Both the position numbers and the translations under genes were made by a program. The notes beneath the pieces were generated by a model. The model ran no database searches and was not told where the DNA came from. It saw only the letters and a list, made by a program, of their open reading frames with translations. This document shows positions 52,152-61,404 of a stretch of 64,000 nt of DNA, one piece after another (position 1 is the stretch's first letter; each line of letters begins with the position of its first letter). This DNA comes from Pseudomonas tritici (lineage in GTDB: Bacteria > Pseudomonadota > Gammaproteobacteria > Pseudomonadales > Pseudomonadaceae): assembly GCF_014268275.3 (NCBI RefSeq), contig NZ_CP077084.1, positions 4,464,001 to 4,528,000 on the forward strand, given 5' to 3'.

Positions 52152-53435
52152 GTGGAAGCACATCTGTTGGAATGGCTGAACCTGAGCGTGCGCTGGGTTC
52201 ATATGATCACGGGCGTCGCGTGGATCGGCGCTTCTTTCTACTTCGTCTGGCTGGAAAACAACCTCAACCGCGTCAACCCCAAGAGCGGCCTGGCCGGTGA
52301 CTTGTGGGCGATCCACGGTGGCGGTATCTACCACCTGGAAAAATACAAACTGGCCCCACCGACCATGCCGGACAACCTGCATTGGTTCAAATGGGAGGCC
52401 TATTTCACCTGGATGTCGGGCGTCGCGCTGCTGTGCGTGGTGTTCTACCTCAACCCGACGCTGTACCTGCTCGCCCCCGGCAGCACGCTCAGCGGCACCG
52501 AAGGCGTATTGCTGGGCATTGGCTCACTGTTCGCCGGCTGGTTCATCTACTCCTTCCTCTGCGACTCGGCCCTGGGCAAACGCCCTGCCCTACTCGGTTT
52601 CATCCTGTTTGTGCTGTTGATTGCGGCGGCCTATGGTTTCAGCAAGGTGTTCAGCGGGCGTGGTGCGTACCTGCACGTGGGTGCCGTGATCGGCACGATC
52701 ATGGTCGGTAACGTGTTCCGCATCATCATGCCGGCGCAACGCGCGCTCGTGGCGGCTATCGCGGAAAACCGCACGCCGGATCCGGCGCTGCCCGCCAAAG
52801 GCTTGCTGCGTTCTCGTCACAACAACTACTTCACCTTACCGGTGCTGTTCATCATGATCAGCAACCATTTCCCGAGCACCTACGGCAGCCAATACAACTG
52901 GCTGATCCTGGCGGGTATCGCGGTGGCGGCGGTGTTGGTGCGCCATTACTTCAACACCCGGCATAACAGCCAGAAGTATGCGTGGACCTTGCCGGTGGGC
53001 GCGCTGGCGATGATTTGCCTGGCCTATGTGACCGGTCCCAAGCCCGTCGCCGAAGTGGCCAAGGCACCGGCTGCCATTGAGTACCAGCCGCTGCCGGAAA
53101 CGGCATTGGGGGGTGGTTTGAAGCCCGCCGCGCCGCCAGCGCCCGCAGCTGAACCGGTACCGGCTCAGGCCACGACGGATTTTGGCCAAGTGCACAGCGT
53201 GATCGAACAACGCTGCACCGTGTGCCATTCGGCCAAGCCCACCAGCCCGCTGTTCAGCACCGCTCCGGCCGGGGTGATGTTTGACACACCGGCGCAGATC
53301 CAGCAGCAGGCCGCGCGTATTCAAGCGCAAGCCGTGGCGAGCCAGATCATGCCGTTGGGCAACATCACCCAGATGACCCAGCAGGAGCGGGATTTGATTG
53401 GTACCTGGATCAACCAGGGGGCCCGCACCAATTAA
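52152..53435 (+). CDS. puuD: Membrane-bound urate hydroxylase with cytochrome c domain
   Basis: This 427-residue protein has about eight membrane segments (NLSVRWVHMITGVAWIGASFYF first) and then a Pro/Ala-rich linker leading to a C-terminal cytochrome c domain with the heme site CTVCH near 356. It oxidises urate to 5-hydroxyisourate with electrons leaving through the cytochrome rather than making peroxide, replacing soluble uricase. A GTG start at 52152 is used. It follows allA by 51 bases. Confidence 0.94.
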   Translation: MEAHLLEWLNLSVRWVHMITGVAWIGASFYFVWLENNLNRVNPKSGLAGDLWAIHGGGIYHLEKYKLAPPTMPDNLHWFKWEAYFTWMSGVALLCVVFYLNPTLYLLAPGSTLSGTEGVLLGIGSLFAGWFIYSFLCDSALGKRPALLGFILFVLLIAAAYGFSKVFSGRGAYLHVGAVIGTIMVGNVFRIIMPAQRALVAAIAENRTPDPALPAKGLLRSRHNNYFTLPVLFIMISNHFPSTYGSQYNWLILAGIAVAAVLVRHYFNTRHNSQKYAWTLPVGALAMICLAYVTGPKPVAEVAKAPAAIEYQPLPETALGGGLKPAAPPAPAAEPVPAQATTDFGQVHSVIEQRCTVCHSAKPTSPLFSTAPAGVMFDTPAQIQQQAARIQAQAVASQIMPLGNITQMTQQERDLIGTWINQGARTN

Positions 53436-53459
53436 TTAACTGATTCACACAGATCCAAA

Positions 53460-53549
53460 TGTGGGAGCGAGCTTGTTCGCGAAGGCGCTGGATCAGTCAG
53501 CACATTCAGTGACTGACACGCCGTATTCGCGAGCAAGCCCGCTCCCACA
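53460..53549. repeat. REP pair behind puuD
   Basis: TGTGGGAGCGAGCTTGTTCGCGAA (53460-53483) faces an inverted copy at 53526-53549 with two mismatches (GGGC and GCTC forms). It is the common fluorescens-group GTGGGAGC REP family, and lies in the puuD-permease gap. Confidence 0.88.
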
Positions 53550-53617
53550 GGGGATTTGTGGTGATGTAGAGATTGCGTTCCACACAACACAAAAATAAAA
53601 AAGATCCGAGGTGTTGC

Positions 53618-54964
53618 ATGACCGAGTTAGTCGAACCGCAGATTCCTGCCGTGCCCGCGATGGTGCGGCTGCCCCTCTTGCAACTGATTCTGGTAGGCCT
53701 GCAACACGTCTTGCTGATGTACGGCGGCGCCGTCGCCGTGCCCCTGATCATTGGCCAGGCCGCCGGCTTGAGCCGTGAAGAAATCGCCTTCCTGATCAAC
53801 GCCGACCTGCTGGTAGCCGGCATAGCCACCCTCGTGCAGTCGTTCGGCATCGGCCCAGTGGGCATCCGCATGCCGGTGATGATGGGCGCCAGTTTCGCCG
53901 CCGTCGGCAGCATGGTCGCCATGGCCGGCATGCCCGGTATCGGCTTGCAGGGTATCTTCGGCGCGACCATCGCCGCCGGGTTCTTCGGTATGTTGATCGC
54001 GCCGTTCATGTCCAAGATCGTGCGCTTTTTCCCGCCCTTGGTGACCGGCACCGTGATCACCGCGATTGGCCTCTCGCTGTTTCCGGTCGCCGTGAACTGG
54101 GCCGGTGGCGGCAGTGCCGCTGCGACGTTTGGTTCGCCGATCTACCTGGCGATTGCCGCGCTGGTACTCGCCACCATCTTGCTGATCAACCGCTTCATGC
54201 GCGGTTTCTGGGTGAACATTTCGGTACTGGTCGGCATGGGCCTGGGTTACGCCTTGTGCGGCCTGCTTGGCATGGTCGACCTCAGCGGCCTGGCCCAGGC
54301 ACCGTGGGTGCAGGTGGTGACACCGCTGCACTTTGGCATGCCTAAGTTCGAGTTGGCGCCAATCCTCTCGATGTGCCTGGTGGTGGTGATCATCTTTGTC
54401 GAGTCCACCGGGATGTTCCTCGCGCTGGGCAAGATCACCGGCCAGGACGTCACGCCAAAGATGCTGCGCCGTGGTTTGTTGTGTGATGCCGGCGCGTCGT
54501 TCTTTGCCGGGTTCTTCAACACATTTACCCACTCTTCGTTCGCACAAAACATCGGCCTGGTGCAGATGACCGGCGTGCGTTGCCGCTCGGTGACGATCAT
54601 GGCGGGGGCCTTTCTGATTGTGCTGAGCCTGCTGCCCAAAGCGGCATACCTGGTGGCGTCGATTCCACCGGCGGTGCTGGGCGGTGCGGCGATTGCCATG
54701 TTCGGCATGGTGGCGGCCACCGGGATCAAGATCCTGCAGGAAGCCGATATCGCCGACCGTCGCAACCAACTGCTGGTGGCGGTGAGTATCGGCATGGGCC
54801 TGATCCCGGTGGTGCGCCCGGAGTTCTTCGCGCAGCTGCCGCTGTGGATGAGCCCGATCACCCACAGTGGCATCGCCATGGCCACCCTCAGCGCGTTGTC
54901 GCTGAATATCCTGTTCAACATCCTCGGCGGGTCAGAACGACCTGCCGTCGCGCCTACGCATTGA
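53618..54964 (+). CDS. NCS2 xanthine/urate permease
   Basis: This 448-residue permease has about 12-14 membrane segments. VGLQHVLLMYGGAVAVPLIIGQAAGL (N-terminus), MPVMMGASFAAV and the motif GKITGQDVTPKMLRRGLLCDAGAS are signatures of the UacT/PbuX-like xanthine-urate branch of NCS2. Its position at the end of the urate pathway suggests urate or xanthine as substrate. The ATG at 53618 follows GAGG. Confidence 0.93.
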   Translation: MTELVEPQIPAVPAMVRLPLLQLILVGLQHVLLMYGGAVAVPLIIGQAAGLSREEIAFLINADLLVAGIATLVQSFGIGPVGIRMPVMMGASFAAVGSMVAMAGMPGIGLQGIFGATIAAGFFGMLIAPFMSKIVRFFPPLVTGTVITAIGLSLFPVAVNWAGGGSAAATFGSPIYLAIAALVLATILLINRFMRGFWVNISVLVGMGLGYALCGLLGMVDLSGLAQAPWVQVVTPLHFGMPKFELAPILSMCLVVVIIFVESTGMFLALGKITGQDVTPKMLRRGLLCDAGASFFAGFFNTFTHSSFAQNIGLVQMTGVRCRSVTIMAGAFLIVLSLLPKAAYLVASIPPAVLGGAAIAMFGMVAATGIKILQEADIADRRNQLLVAVSIGMGLIPVVRPEFFAQLPLWMSPITHSGIAMATLSALSLNILFNILGGSERPAVAPTH

Positions 54965-55401
54965 TTCCTTCGTTCTTACAAAAACAATAACGATACTGGG
55001 AACCACGACATGCACGCCATTCACCCGGGGCCGGCCACAAGCCGTGCCCCATTCTCGCCCCACGCGCTCTGTTACAGCGCACTTGAGCCCAGGCATAAGA
55101 GCCAGTATTCTCCGCGCCCGCTCGAATCGACTCAAAAAAAAACAGCGAATGTAAAAGCTGACTGCAAGGCCAACTTATCCCGGCCTTATGTCTGCGGCCA
55201 ATGTGCGCAAAAGTCCCCTGAATTCGACTGCATCCCATGCAGCCGACGGGGATTTTTTGGCTTTTTAAACACCTTGGCGCAGCTCTTGCTAAATGCACTA
55301 AAGCTGACCGAACAGACGATTTTTGCAGCTGACCAAAAGGCGCCACACCAGAGCGCCTGCGTAGAAGAAAAACCATAAAATTTTAACTCGGGAGCAACCG
55401 A
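54965..55401. other. Gap before the OmpK/Tsx gene
   Basis: This 437-base stretch has no credible gene. It contains the candidate promoter at 55083-55111 and a short CTGCAT-ATGCAG hairpin around 55220. A 122-codon open frame (55010-55378) has no recognisable features or ribosome binding site and was not called. Confidence 0.45.
55083..55111 (+). promoter_or_regulatory. Possible sigma-70 promoter before the OmpK/Tsx gene
   Basis: TTGAGC (55083-55088), a 17-base spacer and TATTCT (55106-55111). Four of six consensus bases match in each hexamer. It is about 290 bases upstream of the start codon, so a long leader would result; another promoter may be closer. Confidence 0.35.
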
Positions 55402-56187
55402 ATGAAACCTATGTTCAAAGGCCTGATGCTGGCGGGATCCCTGCTGGCAGGTGGTCAAGCCGTGGCCGGTGACCTGTTGCAGTGGCAGAACAACAGCCTG
55501 ACTTACTTGTGGGGCAAGAGCTTCACCGTCAACCCGCAGATCCAACAAACCGTCACGTTCGAACATGCCGATGCCTGGAAGTACGGCGACAACTTCTTCT
55601 TCCTCGACCGCATCTTTTATAACGGCAAAGAAGATGGCAACGTCGGCCCGAATACTTATTACGGCGAGTTCAGCCCGCGTTTGTCGTTTGGCAAGATTCT
55701 CGACAAGGACCTGTCCTTTGGTCCGATCAAGGATGTATTGCTGGCGATGACTTACGAGTTTGGTGAAGGCGATAACGAATCGTACCTGGTCGGTCCTGGC
55801 TTCGATTTGAACATTCCGGGTTTCGACTACTTCCAGCTGAACTTCTACCAGCGCCAGACCGAAGGCAATCGCCCGGGTGATGGCGTTTGGCAGATCACGC
55901 CGGTCTGGTCGTACACGATTCCGGTGGGCAACTCCGACGTGTTGATCGACGGCTTCATGGACTGGGTCGTGGACAACGACAAGAATGCCCGTGGCACTTA
56001 CCACGCCAACCTGCACTTCAACCCACAGGTCAAATATGACTTGGGCAAGGCATTGCACTGGGGCGACAAGCAGTTGTATGTCGGTTTTGAATACGACTAC
56101 TGGAAGAACAAGTACGGGATTGAAGATTCGGGTGCGTTCAAGACGACGCAGGATACGGCGAGCTTCTTGGTCAAGTACCACTTCTAA
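55402..56187 (+). CDS. OmpK/Tsx-family outer-membrane nucleoside channel
   Basis: This 261-residue outer membrane protein has a signal peptide ending at about AVAG (residue 22), then a 12-strand beta-barrel pattern with aromatic girdles and a C-terminal Phe (KYHF), as required for BAM recognition. GDLLQWQNNSLTYLWGKSF and NPQVKYDLGKALHWGDKQLYVGFEYDYW are Tsx/OmpK signatures. It probably admits nucleosides. Its position behind the urate permease suggests a purine supply role. GGGAG precedes the ATG. Confidence 0.92.
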   Translation: MKPMFKGLMLAGSLLAGGQAVAGDLLQWQNNSLTYLWGKSFTVNPQIQQTVTFEHADAWKYGDNFFFLDRIFYNGKEDGNVGPNTYYGEFSPRLSFGKILDKDLSFGPIKDVLLAMTYEFGEGDNESYLVGPGFDLNIPGFDYFQLNFYQRQTEGNRPGDGVWQITPVWSYTIPVGNSDVLIDGFMDWVVDNDKNARGTYHANLHFNPQVKYDLGKALHWGDKQLYVGFEYDYWKNKYGIEDSGAFKTTQDTASFLVKYHF

Positions 56188-56203
56188 CTCACACCGCAAT
56201 ACA

Positions 56204-56237
56204 AAATGTGGGAGCGGGCTTGCTCGCTCCCACATTT
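56204..56237. repeat. Single REP hairpin between the OmpK/Tsx and patatin genes
   Basis: AAATGTGGGAGCG and CGCTCCCACATTT, 13-base arms, 8-base loop. It covers the patatin stop codon and may act as a bidirectional terminator for the converging genes. Confidence 0.88.
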
Positions 56238-57384
56238 AGTTTGGGGGCAACCTCAAAAACCGAGTGATTTCCTCACGCTTGGCCAACGCATCCCGCCGCC
56301 CCAATTCAATCAACTCGCTGCAATACCCCGCCTCGAACAGCAAGTAACTCAACACCCCTGCCCCGCTGGTCTTGGTCGCCCCCGGCCCGCGTAAAAACAA
56401 GCGCAACGCCGCCGGCAATTCCTGGCGATGCCGCGCGGCGATCTCATCAATGGGCTGGCTCGGCGCAATCACCAGTACTTCAACCGGCGCCAGGCCCTGA
56501 GCCGCGCTGTCGCCCGGCTGGAAATGGCTGAACTGGTTCAAGCGCTCCAGCAATTCGATATCGCTTTCCAGGCTGTCAATGAACGTGCTGTTGAGCATGT
56601 GCCCGCCGATCTGCGCCAGGGTCGGTTCCTGGCCGGTGTAGGTGCGTTGCACGGCCGGTTCATTGCCACGCGGGTTGCCGCTGACCCCCACCACCAGCAC
56701 GCGATTGGCGCCCAAATGCAGGGCCGGGCTGATGGGCGCCGATTGCCGCACCGCGCCGTCGCCAAAGAACTCCTGGTCGAGTTTGACCGGCGCAAACAGC
56801 AAAGGGATCGCCGAACTGGCCAGCAGGTGTTCAACGGTCAACTGAGTGGGCATGCCGATACGGCGATGGCGCAACCAGGCGTCGATGGTGCCGCCGCCTT
56901 GATAAAAGGTCACCGCTTGCCCGGACTCATAACCAAAGGCCGTCACTGCTACCGCGTGCAGATGTTTATGCCGGATGGCCTCGTCGATGCCGTCCAGGTT
57001 CAAGCGCTCTTGCAACAGGTCGCGTAACGGTGAGCTGTTGAGCAAGGCCACCGGCACCCGGGCGCCCAGGCCCAGCAGGCTGTGGATAAAGAAGCGGCTC
57101 GCTTGGCGAATCACCCCCGGCCAGTCGCTGCGCAACACCTGGTGGCTACGAAAGCCCTGCCAGAAGGCGGTAAGACGTTGGATCGCGGCCCTGAAGTCCA
57201 TGGCGCCGCTGGCCAGGCTCACCGCATTGATCGCGCCGGCGGAGGTGCCGACGATCACCGGAAAAGGATTCGGTGCTCCCGGCGGCAACAACTCTGCAAT
57301 GGCCGCCAGCACCCCCACCTGATAAGCCGCTCGCGCCCCGCCGCCGGAAAGAATCAAGCCTGTAACCGGTTCAGCTGGGCGCAT
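56236..57384 (-). CDS. Patatin-like phospholipase
   Basis: This 382-residue protein has the patatin oxyanion loop LSGGGARAAYQVG near residue 10, the nucleophile elbow GTSAGAIN (Ser at about 48) and the Asp of the dyad in GDGAVR at about 211. It is a soluble or peripheral serine lipase that may hydrolyse phospholipids. GGAG precedes the ATG. It lies 33 bases downstream of lpxL on the same strand, so it may be co-transcribed with it. Confidence 0.93.
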   Translation of the reverse strand: MRPAEPVTGLILSGGGARAAYQVGVLAAIAELLPPGAPNPFPVIVGTSAGAINAVSLASGAMDFRAAIQRLTAFWQGFRSHQVLRSDWPGVIRQASRFFIHSLLGLGARVPVALLNSSPLRDLLQERLNLDGIDEAIRHKHLHAVAVTAFGYESGQAVTFYQGGGTIDAWLRHRRIGMPTQLTVEHLLASSAIPLLFAPVKLDQEFFGDGAVRQSAPISPALHLGANRVLVVGVSGNPRGNEPAVQRTYTGQEPTLAQIGGHMLNSTFIDSLESDIELLERLNQFSHFQPGDSAAQGLAPVEVLVIAPSQPIDEIAARHRQELPAALRLFLRGPGATKTSGAGVLSYLLFEAGYCSELIELGRRDALAKREEITRFLRLPPN

Positions 57385-57417
57385 TGCTTCACTCCATGTG
57401 GGAAAAAATCGGTCTTA

Positions 57418-58350
57418 TCAGCGGCGTTTTTCGTACAGCTTGGGTTCACCCGGTGGCCGGCTCTTGAAGCGGCGGTGAGTCCACAGGTATTGCTCAGGGC
57501 ATTCACGCACCGAGGCTTCGACCCACTGATTGATGCGCAGGCAATCGACTTCATCGCTTTCGCCAGGGAAGTCAGTCAGCGGCGGGTGGATCACCAGGCG
57601 GTAACCGCTGCCATCGGCGAGGCGCTGTTGAGTGAACGGCACGACCAGCGCCTTGCCCAGCTTGGCGAACTTACTGGTGGCGGGCACGGTGGCCGCCTGG
57701 ATGCCGAACAGCGGCACAAAGATGCTTTGCTTGGCGCCGTAGTCTTGGTCCGGTGCGTACCAGATGGCGCGGCCAGCGCGCAGCAGCTTAAGCATGCCGC
57801 GCACGTCTTCGCGCTCCACGGCCAGGGAATCGAGGTTGTGACGCTCGCGACCACGGCGCTGGATGTAGTCGAACAGCAGGTTGCCGTGCTCGCGGTACAT
57901 GCCGTCAATGGTGTGCTTCTGGCCAAGCAGTGCCGCACCGATTTCCAGGGTGGTGAAATGCAGGGCCATGAGGATCACGCCCTTGCCATCCAGTTGGGCC
58001 TGCTTGAGGTGTTCCAGGCCTTCGACATGGGCCAGGCGCGCCAGGCGCTGGCGCGACCACCACCAACTCATGGCCATCTCAAAGAAGGCGATGCCGGTGG
58101 AGGCAAAGTTTTCCTTGAGCAATTGTTTACGCTCTTTAGCGGATTTTTCCGGGAAGCACAGTTCCAGGTTTCGCGCGGCAATACGGCGACGTTCGCCCGC
58201 CACGCGGTACATGCCAGCACCCAGCAGGCGACCAATGGTCAGCAGCGCGCGGTATGGCAGTTGGGTAATCAGCCACAGCAGGCCGAGCCCCAGCCATAAC
58301 AGCCAAAAGCGCGGGTGAAAAAAAACAGCTCGAAAACGCGGGCGATCCAT
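57418..58350 (-). CDS. lpxL: Lipid A lauroyl acyltransferase
   Basis: This 310-residue HtrB/LpxL-type enzyme transfers a secondary acyl chain to Kdo2-lipid IVA. It has a membrane anchor (about 14-34) and the catalytic HX4E motif MALHFTTLE (His at about 125), AGRRIAARNLELCFPE-like early region and YAPDQDYGAK. The ATG at 58350 (MDRPRFRAVF) gives the usual N-terminus; an upstream TTG would add seven residues. It is divergent from minC. Confidence 0.93.
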   Translation of the reverse strand: MDRPRFRAVFFHPRFWLLWLGLGLLWLITQLPYRALLTIGRLLGAGMYRVAGERRRIAARNLELCFPEKSAKERKQLLKENFASTGIAFFEMAMSWWWSRQRLARLAHVEGLEHLKQAQLDGKGVILMALHFTTLEIGAALLGQKHTIDGMYREHGNLLFDYIQRRGRERHNLDSLAVEREDVRGMLKLLRAGRAIWYAPDQDYGAKQSIFVPLFGIQAATVPATSKFAKLGKALVVPFTQQRLADGSGYRLVIHPPLTDFPGESDEVDCLRINQWVEASVRECPEQYLWTHRRFKSRPPGEPKLYEKRR

Positions 58351-58468
58351 TACAGATTCCGGTAAAGACAAGGGCCGCGCATTCTACAACGGTTCGACTC
58401 GGCTTGCGGCGGGTGAGTGTTCTCGTTATAAGTCTCGACACTTTTCGTGACAAGCCGCTTTGCCGACC

Positions 58469-59206
58469 ATGAGCCAAACCGAACCGCTAGACCAAGATCC
58501 CGTGTTCCAGCTGAAAGGCAGCATGCTCGCCATCACCGTGCTGGAACTCGCCCGTAACGACCTCGAGGCCCTGGACCGCCAGCTCGCCGCCAAGGTCGCC
58601 CTGGCGCCGAATTTTTTCAACAACGCCCCGCTGGTGCTGGCGCTGGACAAACTGCCCGCCGGCCAGGGCAGTATCGATCTGCCTGGCCTGATGCGCGTCT
58701 GTCGCTCCCATGGCCTACGCACGTTGGCGATTCGCGCCAGCCGCATTGAAGACATTGCTGCGGCCATCGCCATTGAACTGCCAGTACTGCCACCGTCCGG
58801 CGCGCGCGAGCGACCGCTTGAACCATTGGTCGGTGAAGAGAAGAAAAAACCGGAAAAACCACCGGAGCCGACGATCAAGCCGACAAAGATCATCACCTCG
58901 CCCGTACGCGGCGGGCAGCAGATTTACGCCCAGGGGGGTGACCTTGTCGTGATCTCCTCGGTCAGCCCGGGGGCGGAACTTCTTGCCGATGGCAACATCC
59001 ATGTATACGGCCCGATGCGCGGACGTGCCCTCGCCGGCATCAAGGGCGATGCCAAGGCGCGTATTTTTTGCCAGCAGTTGACCGCTGAGCTAGTGTCCAT
59101 CGCAGGCCAGTACAAGGTTTCAGAAGATTTGCGCCGTGATCCGCTGTGGGGGGCTTCGGTGCAGATCAACCTGTCGGGCGATGTGTTGAACATCATCCGT
59201 CTTTAA
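58469..59206 (+). CDS. minC: Septum-site-determining protein MinC
   Basis: This 245-residue FtsZ-polymerisation inhibitor has an N-terminal MinC_N domain ([15 protein letters not shown]), a linker rich in Pro/Glu/Lys (about 115-140), and the C-terminal beta-helix ([45 protein letters not shown] in outline) that binds MinD and FtsZ. The start at 58469 gives a normal length. It is followed by minD after 200 bases. Confidence 0.96.
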   Translation: MSQTEPLDQDPVFQLKGSMLAITVLELARNDLEALDRQLAAKVALAPNFFNNAPLVLALDKLPAGQGSIDLPGLMRVCRSHGLRTLAIRASRIEDIAAAIAIELPVLPPSGARERPLEPLVGEEKKKPEKPPEPTIKPTKIITSPVRGGQQIYAQGGDLVVISSVSPGAELLADGNIHVYGPMRGRALAGIKGDAKARIFCQQLTAELVSIAGQYKVSEDLRRDPLWGASVQINLSGDVLNIIRL

Positions 59207-59406
59207 CGGATACTGCCGCATTTTCCAAGCATCTCTAGACTCTGATAGCACAGCGAAACCGGCAATACTTGCGTAGGAATAATTGGAAGTTGGCGTTTCC
59301 CAGCGGAAACCACATCTTTTTCCTACAAAGGCTGTCCGCCTGCGGCGAGTTCCAAGAGATGTTTTTCAGGGACCGAAAAGTCCTTTTTCCTTAGGGGTGA
59401 AACACC

Positions 59407-60219
59407 TTGGCCAAGATTCTCGTGGTTACATCCGGCAAGGGTGGTGTGGGTAAGACCACCACCAGCGCCGCTATCGGTACCGGCCTCGCTTTGCGCGGCC
59501 ACAAGACAGTTATCGTCGACTTCGACGTCGGTTTGCGTAACCTCGACCTGATCATGGGCTGCGAGCGCCGCGTGGTGTACGACTTCGTCAACGTGGTCAA
59601 CGGCGAAGCCAACCTGCAACAGGCCCTGATCAAGGACAAGCGCCTTGAGAACCTGTACGTACTGGCCGCCAGCCAAACCCGCGACAAAGACGCGCTGACC
59701 AAAGAAGGCGTAGGCAAAGTCCTGGCCGAGCTGAAGGAAACCTTCGAATACGTGGTCTGCGACTCACCGGCCGGTATCGAAACCGGTGCTCACCTGGCGA
59801 TGTACTTCGCGGATGAGGCCATCGTGGTGACCAACCCGGAAGTCTCCTCGGTACGTGACTCGGACCGCATGCTAGGCCTGCTGGCCAGCAAGTCCCAGCG
59901 CGCCGAAAAAGGCGAAGACCCGATCAAGGAGCACTTGCTGCTCACCCGTTACAACCCTGAGCGCGTCAGCAACGGCGAAATGCTCGGTGTTGAAGACGTG
60001 AAAGACATCCTCGCAGTGACCCTGCTGGGTGTGATTCCAGAATCCCAGGCAGTCCTGAAGGCTTCCAACCAGGGTGTTCCGGTGATTCTTGACGACCAGA
60101 GCGACGCCGGCCAGGCGTACAGCGATGCCGTCGATCGCTTGCTGGGCAAGACCGTGGAACACCGCTTCCTCGATGTGAAGAAGAAGGGATTCTTCGAGCG
60201 TATCTTTGGAGGCAACTAA
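59407..60219 (+). CDS. minD: Septum-site-determining ATPase MinD
   Basis: This 270-residue ATPase has the deviant Walker A KGGVGKTTTS at about 11, the switch region DFDVGLRNLD and a C-terminal amphipathic helix KKGFFERIFGGN for membrane binding. The start codon is TTG at 59407, with TTAGGGGTGA before it as the ribosome binding site; this choice matches the family start AKILVVTSGKGG. Together with MinE it oscillates and positions MinC. Confidence 0.97.
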   Translation: MAKILVVTSGKGGVGKTTTSAAIGTGLALRGHKTVIVDFDVGLRNLDLIMGCERRVVYDFVNVVNGEANLQQALIKDKRLENLYVLAASQTRDKDALTKEGVGKVLAELKETFEYVVCDSPAGIETGAHLAMYFADEAIVVTNPEVSSVRDSDRMLGLLASKSQRAEKGEDPIKEHLLLTRYNPERVSNGEMLGVEDVKDILAVTLLGVIPESQAVLKASNQGVPVILDDQSDAGQAYSDAVDRLLGKTVEHRFLDVKKKGFFERIFGGN

Positions 60220-60222
60220 ACA

Positions 60223-60477
60223 ATGAAATTTCTCGACTTCTTTCGCGCCAACAAAAAGCCAAGTACCGCGTCGGTAGCGAAAGAGCGTCTACAGATCATC
60301 GTGGCGCACGAACGCGGCCAACGCAGCACGCCGGATTATCTGCCAGCCTTGCAGAAGGAACTGGTCGAGGTAATCCGCAAGTACGTCAATATCGGCAACG
60401 ATGACGTGCATGTCGCCCTGGAAAATGACGGCAGTTGCTCGATTCTGGAACTCAATATCACCCTGCCTGATCGTTAA
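60223..60477 (+). CDS. minE: Cell division topological specificity factor MinE
   Basis: This 84-residue protein has the membrane-targeting/MinD-binding N-terminus [12 protein letters not shown], then [23 protein letters not shown] (in outline) and a dimerisation domain. It starts 3 bases after the minD stop, and stimulates MinD ATPase. Confidence 0.96.
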   Translation: MKFLDFFRANKKPSTASVAKERLQIIVAHERGQRSTPDYLPALQKELVEVIRKYVNIGNDDVHVALENDGSCSILELNITLPDR

Positions 60478-60495
60478 TCGAAAAGGCGGCCGCCA

Positions 60496-60547
60496 CGGCG
60501 GCTCGTTCACCCTGATCCCTTTTAAGGGCCGGGTGGGCGAGCCGCCG
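60496..60547. repeat. Long imperfect inverted repeat between minE and the pseudouridine synthase gene
   Basis: CGGCGGCTCG (60496-60505) pairs with CGAGCCGCCG (60538-60547), with inner pairing CACCC/GGGTG and CCC/GGG around a TTTTAA loop. It lies 18 bases after the minE stop and may terminate or attenuate transcription into the next gene. Confidence 0.7.
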
Positions 60548-60572
60548 TTGGCGTTTGTTGCGAGGCTGTTTA

Positions 60573-61208
60573 ATGCCGTTGTCCAATATCCACATCCTCC
60601 ATCAGGACGACGCTGTCCTGGTGGTGAACAAGCCGACCCTGCTGCTCTCGGTGCCTGGCCGTGCCGATGACAACAAGGACTGCCTGATCACCCGCCTGCA
60701 GGAAAACGGCTACCCCGAAGCCCGCATCGTCCATCGACTGGACTGGGAAACCTCGGGGATTATCCTGCTGGCCCGGGACGCCGATACCCACCGCGAACTG
60801 TCCCGCCAGTTTCACGACCGCGAAACCGAAAAGGCCTACACCGCACTGGCCTGGGGCCAACCGGAACTGGACAGCGGCAGTATCGACCTGCCCCTGCGCT
60901 ACGACCCGCCGACCAAGCCACGCCATGTGGTCGACCACGAGTTTGGCAAGCATGCGCTGACCTTCTGGAAAGTGCTGGAACGTTGCGGCGATTGGTGCCG
61001 CGTCGAGCTGACGCCGATTACCGGGCGTTCGCACCAGTTGCGTGTGCACATGCTCTCCATCGGCCACCCGCTGCTCGGTGATGGTCTTTATGCCCACGAA
61101 CAAGCCTTGGCTGCCTGGCCGCGCCTGTGCCTGCACGCGAGCATGCTGAGCTTCACGCATCCGCAGAGCGGCGAGCGCTTGCGCTTCGAGTGCTCCGCCC
61201 CGTTCTAA
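60573..61208 (+). CDS. RluA-family pseudouridine synthase
   Basis: This 211-residue enzyme isomerises uridine in rRNA or tRNA. It has the catalytic motif IVHRLDWETSGIILLA (Asp at about 54), AWGQPELDSGSIDLPLRY, and GRSHQLRVHM near the C-terminus. It lacks an S4 domain, like RluA itself. The ATG at 60573 gives the usual beginning. A REP pair follows the stop. Confidence 0.93.
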   Translation: MPLSNIHILHQDDAVLVVNKPTLLLSVPGRADDNKDCLITRLQENGYPEARIVHRLDWETSGIILLARDADTHRELSRQFHDRETEKAYTALAWGQPELDSGSIDLPLRYDPPTKPRHVVDHEFGKHALTFWKVLERCGDWCRVELTPITGRSHQLRVHMLSIGHPLLGDGLYAHEQALAAWPRLCLHASMLSFTHPQSGERLRFECSAPF

Positions 61209-61226
61209 CGCTGCAAATGCATTCAA

Positions 61227-61315
61227 TGTGGGAGCTGGCTTGCCTGCGATAGCGGTCTATCTGTGCCAAATGTATTGGCTGACCCTCCGCTATCGCAGGC
61301 AAGCCAGCTCCCACA
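61227..61315. repeat. REPIN behind the pseudouridine synthase gene
   Basis: TGTGGGAGCTGGCTTGCCTG... (61227-61255) and its exact reverse complement (61287-61315): 29-base perfect arms, 31-base spacer. It is a sequence sub-family different from the hairpins at 51421 and 53460. Confidence 0.92.
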
Positions 61316-61404
61316 GTCGTTTTGTGTGGTGCTCAAGAAGGTAGCTTCACGCCAAATCGCGAGCCAATACGGTAAACTCCGCGCACTGCTGTCTGGAGCT
61401 ATTT

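Noticed and set aside
53627..54865. A 412-codon minus-strand frame across the NCS2 permease
   Set aside because: The translation is rich in His, Gln, Arg and Asp, with no hydrophobic core or motif; it mirrors the permease gene.
55010..55378. A 122-codon frame before the OmpK/Tsx gene
   Set aside because: No ribosome binding site, no recognisable domain, and it overlaps a likely promoter and hairpin. It may be leader sequence.
57082..58299. A 405-codon plus-strand frame across the patatin and lpxL genes
   Set aside because: Both minus-strand genes show complete catalytic motifs. This frame spans two genes and a gap, and has none.
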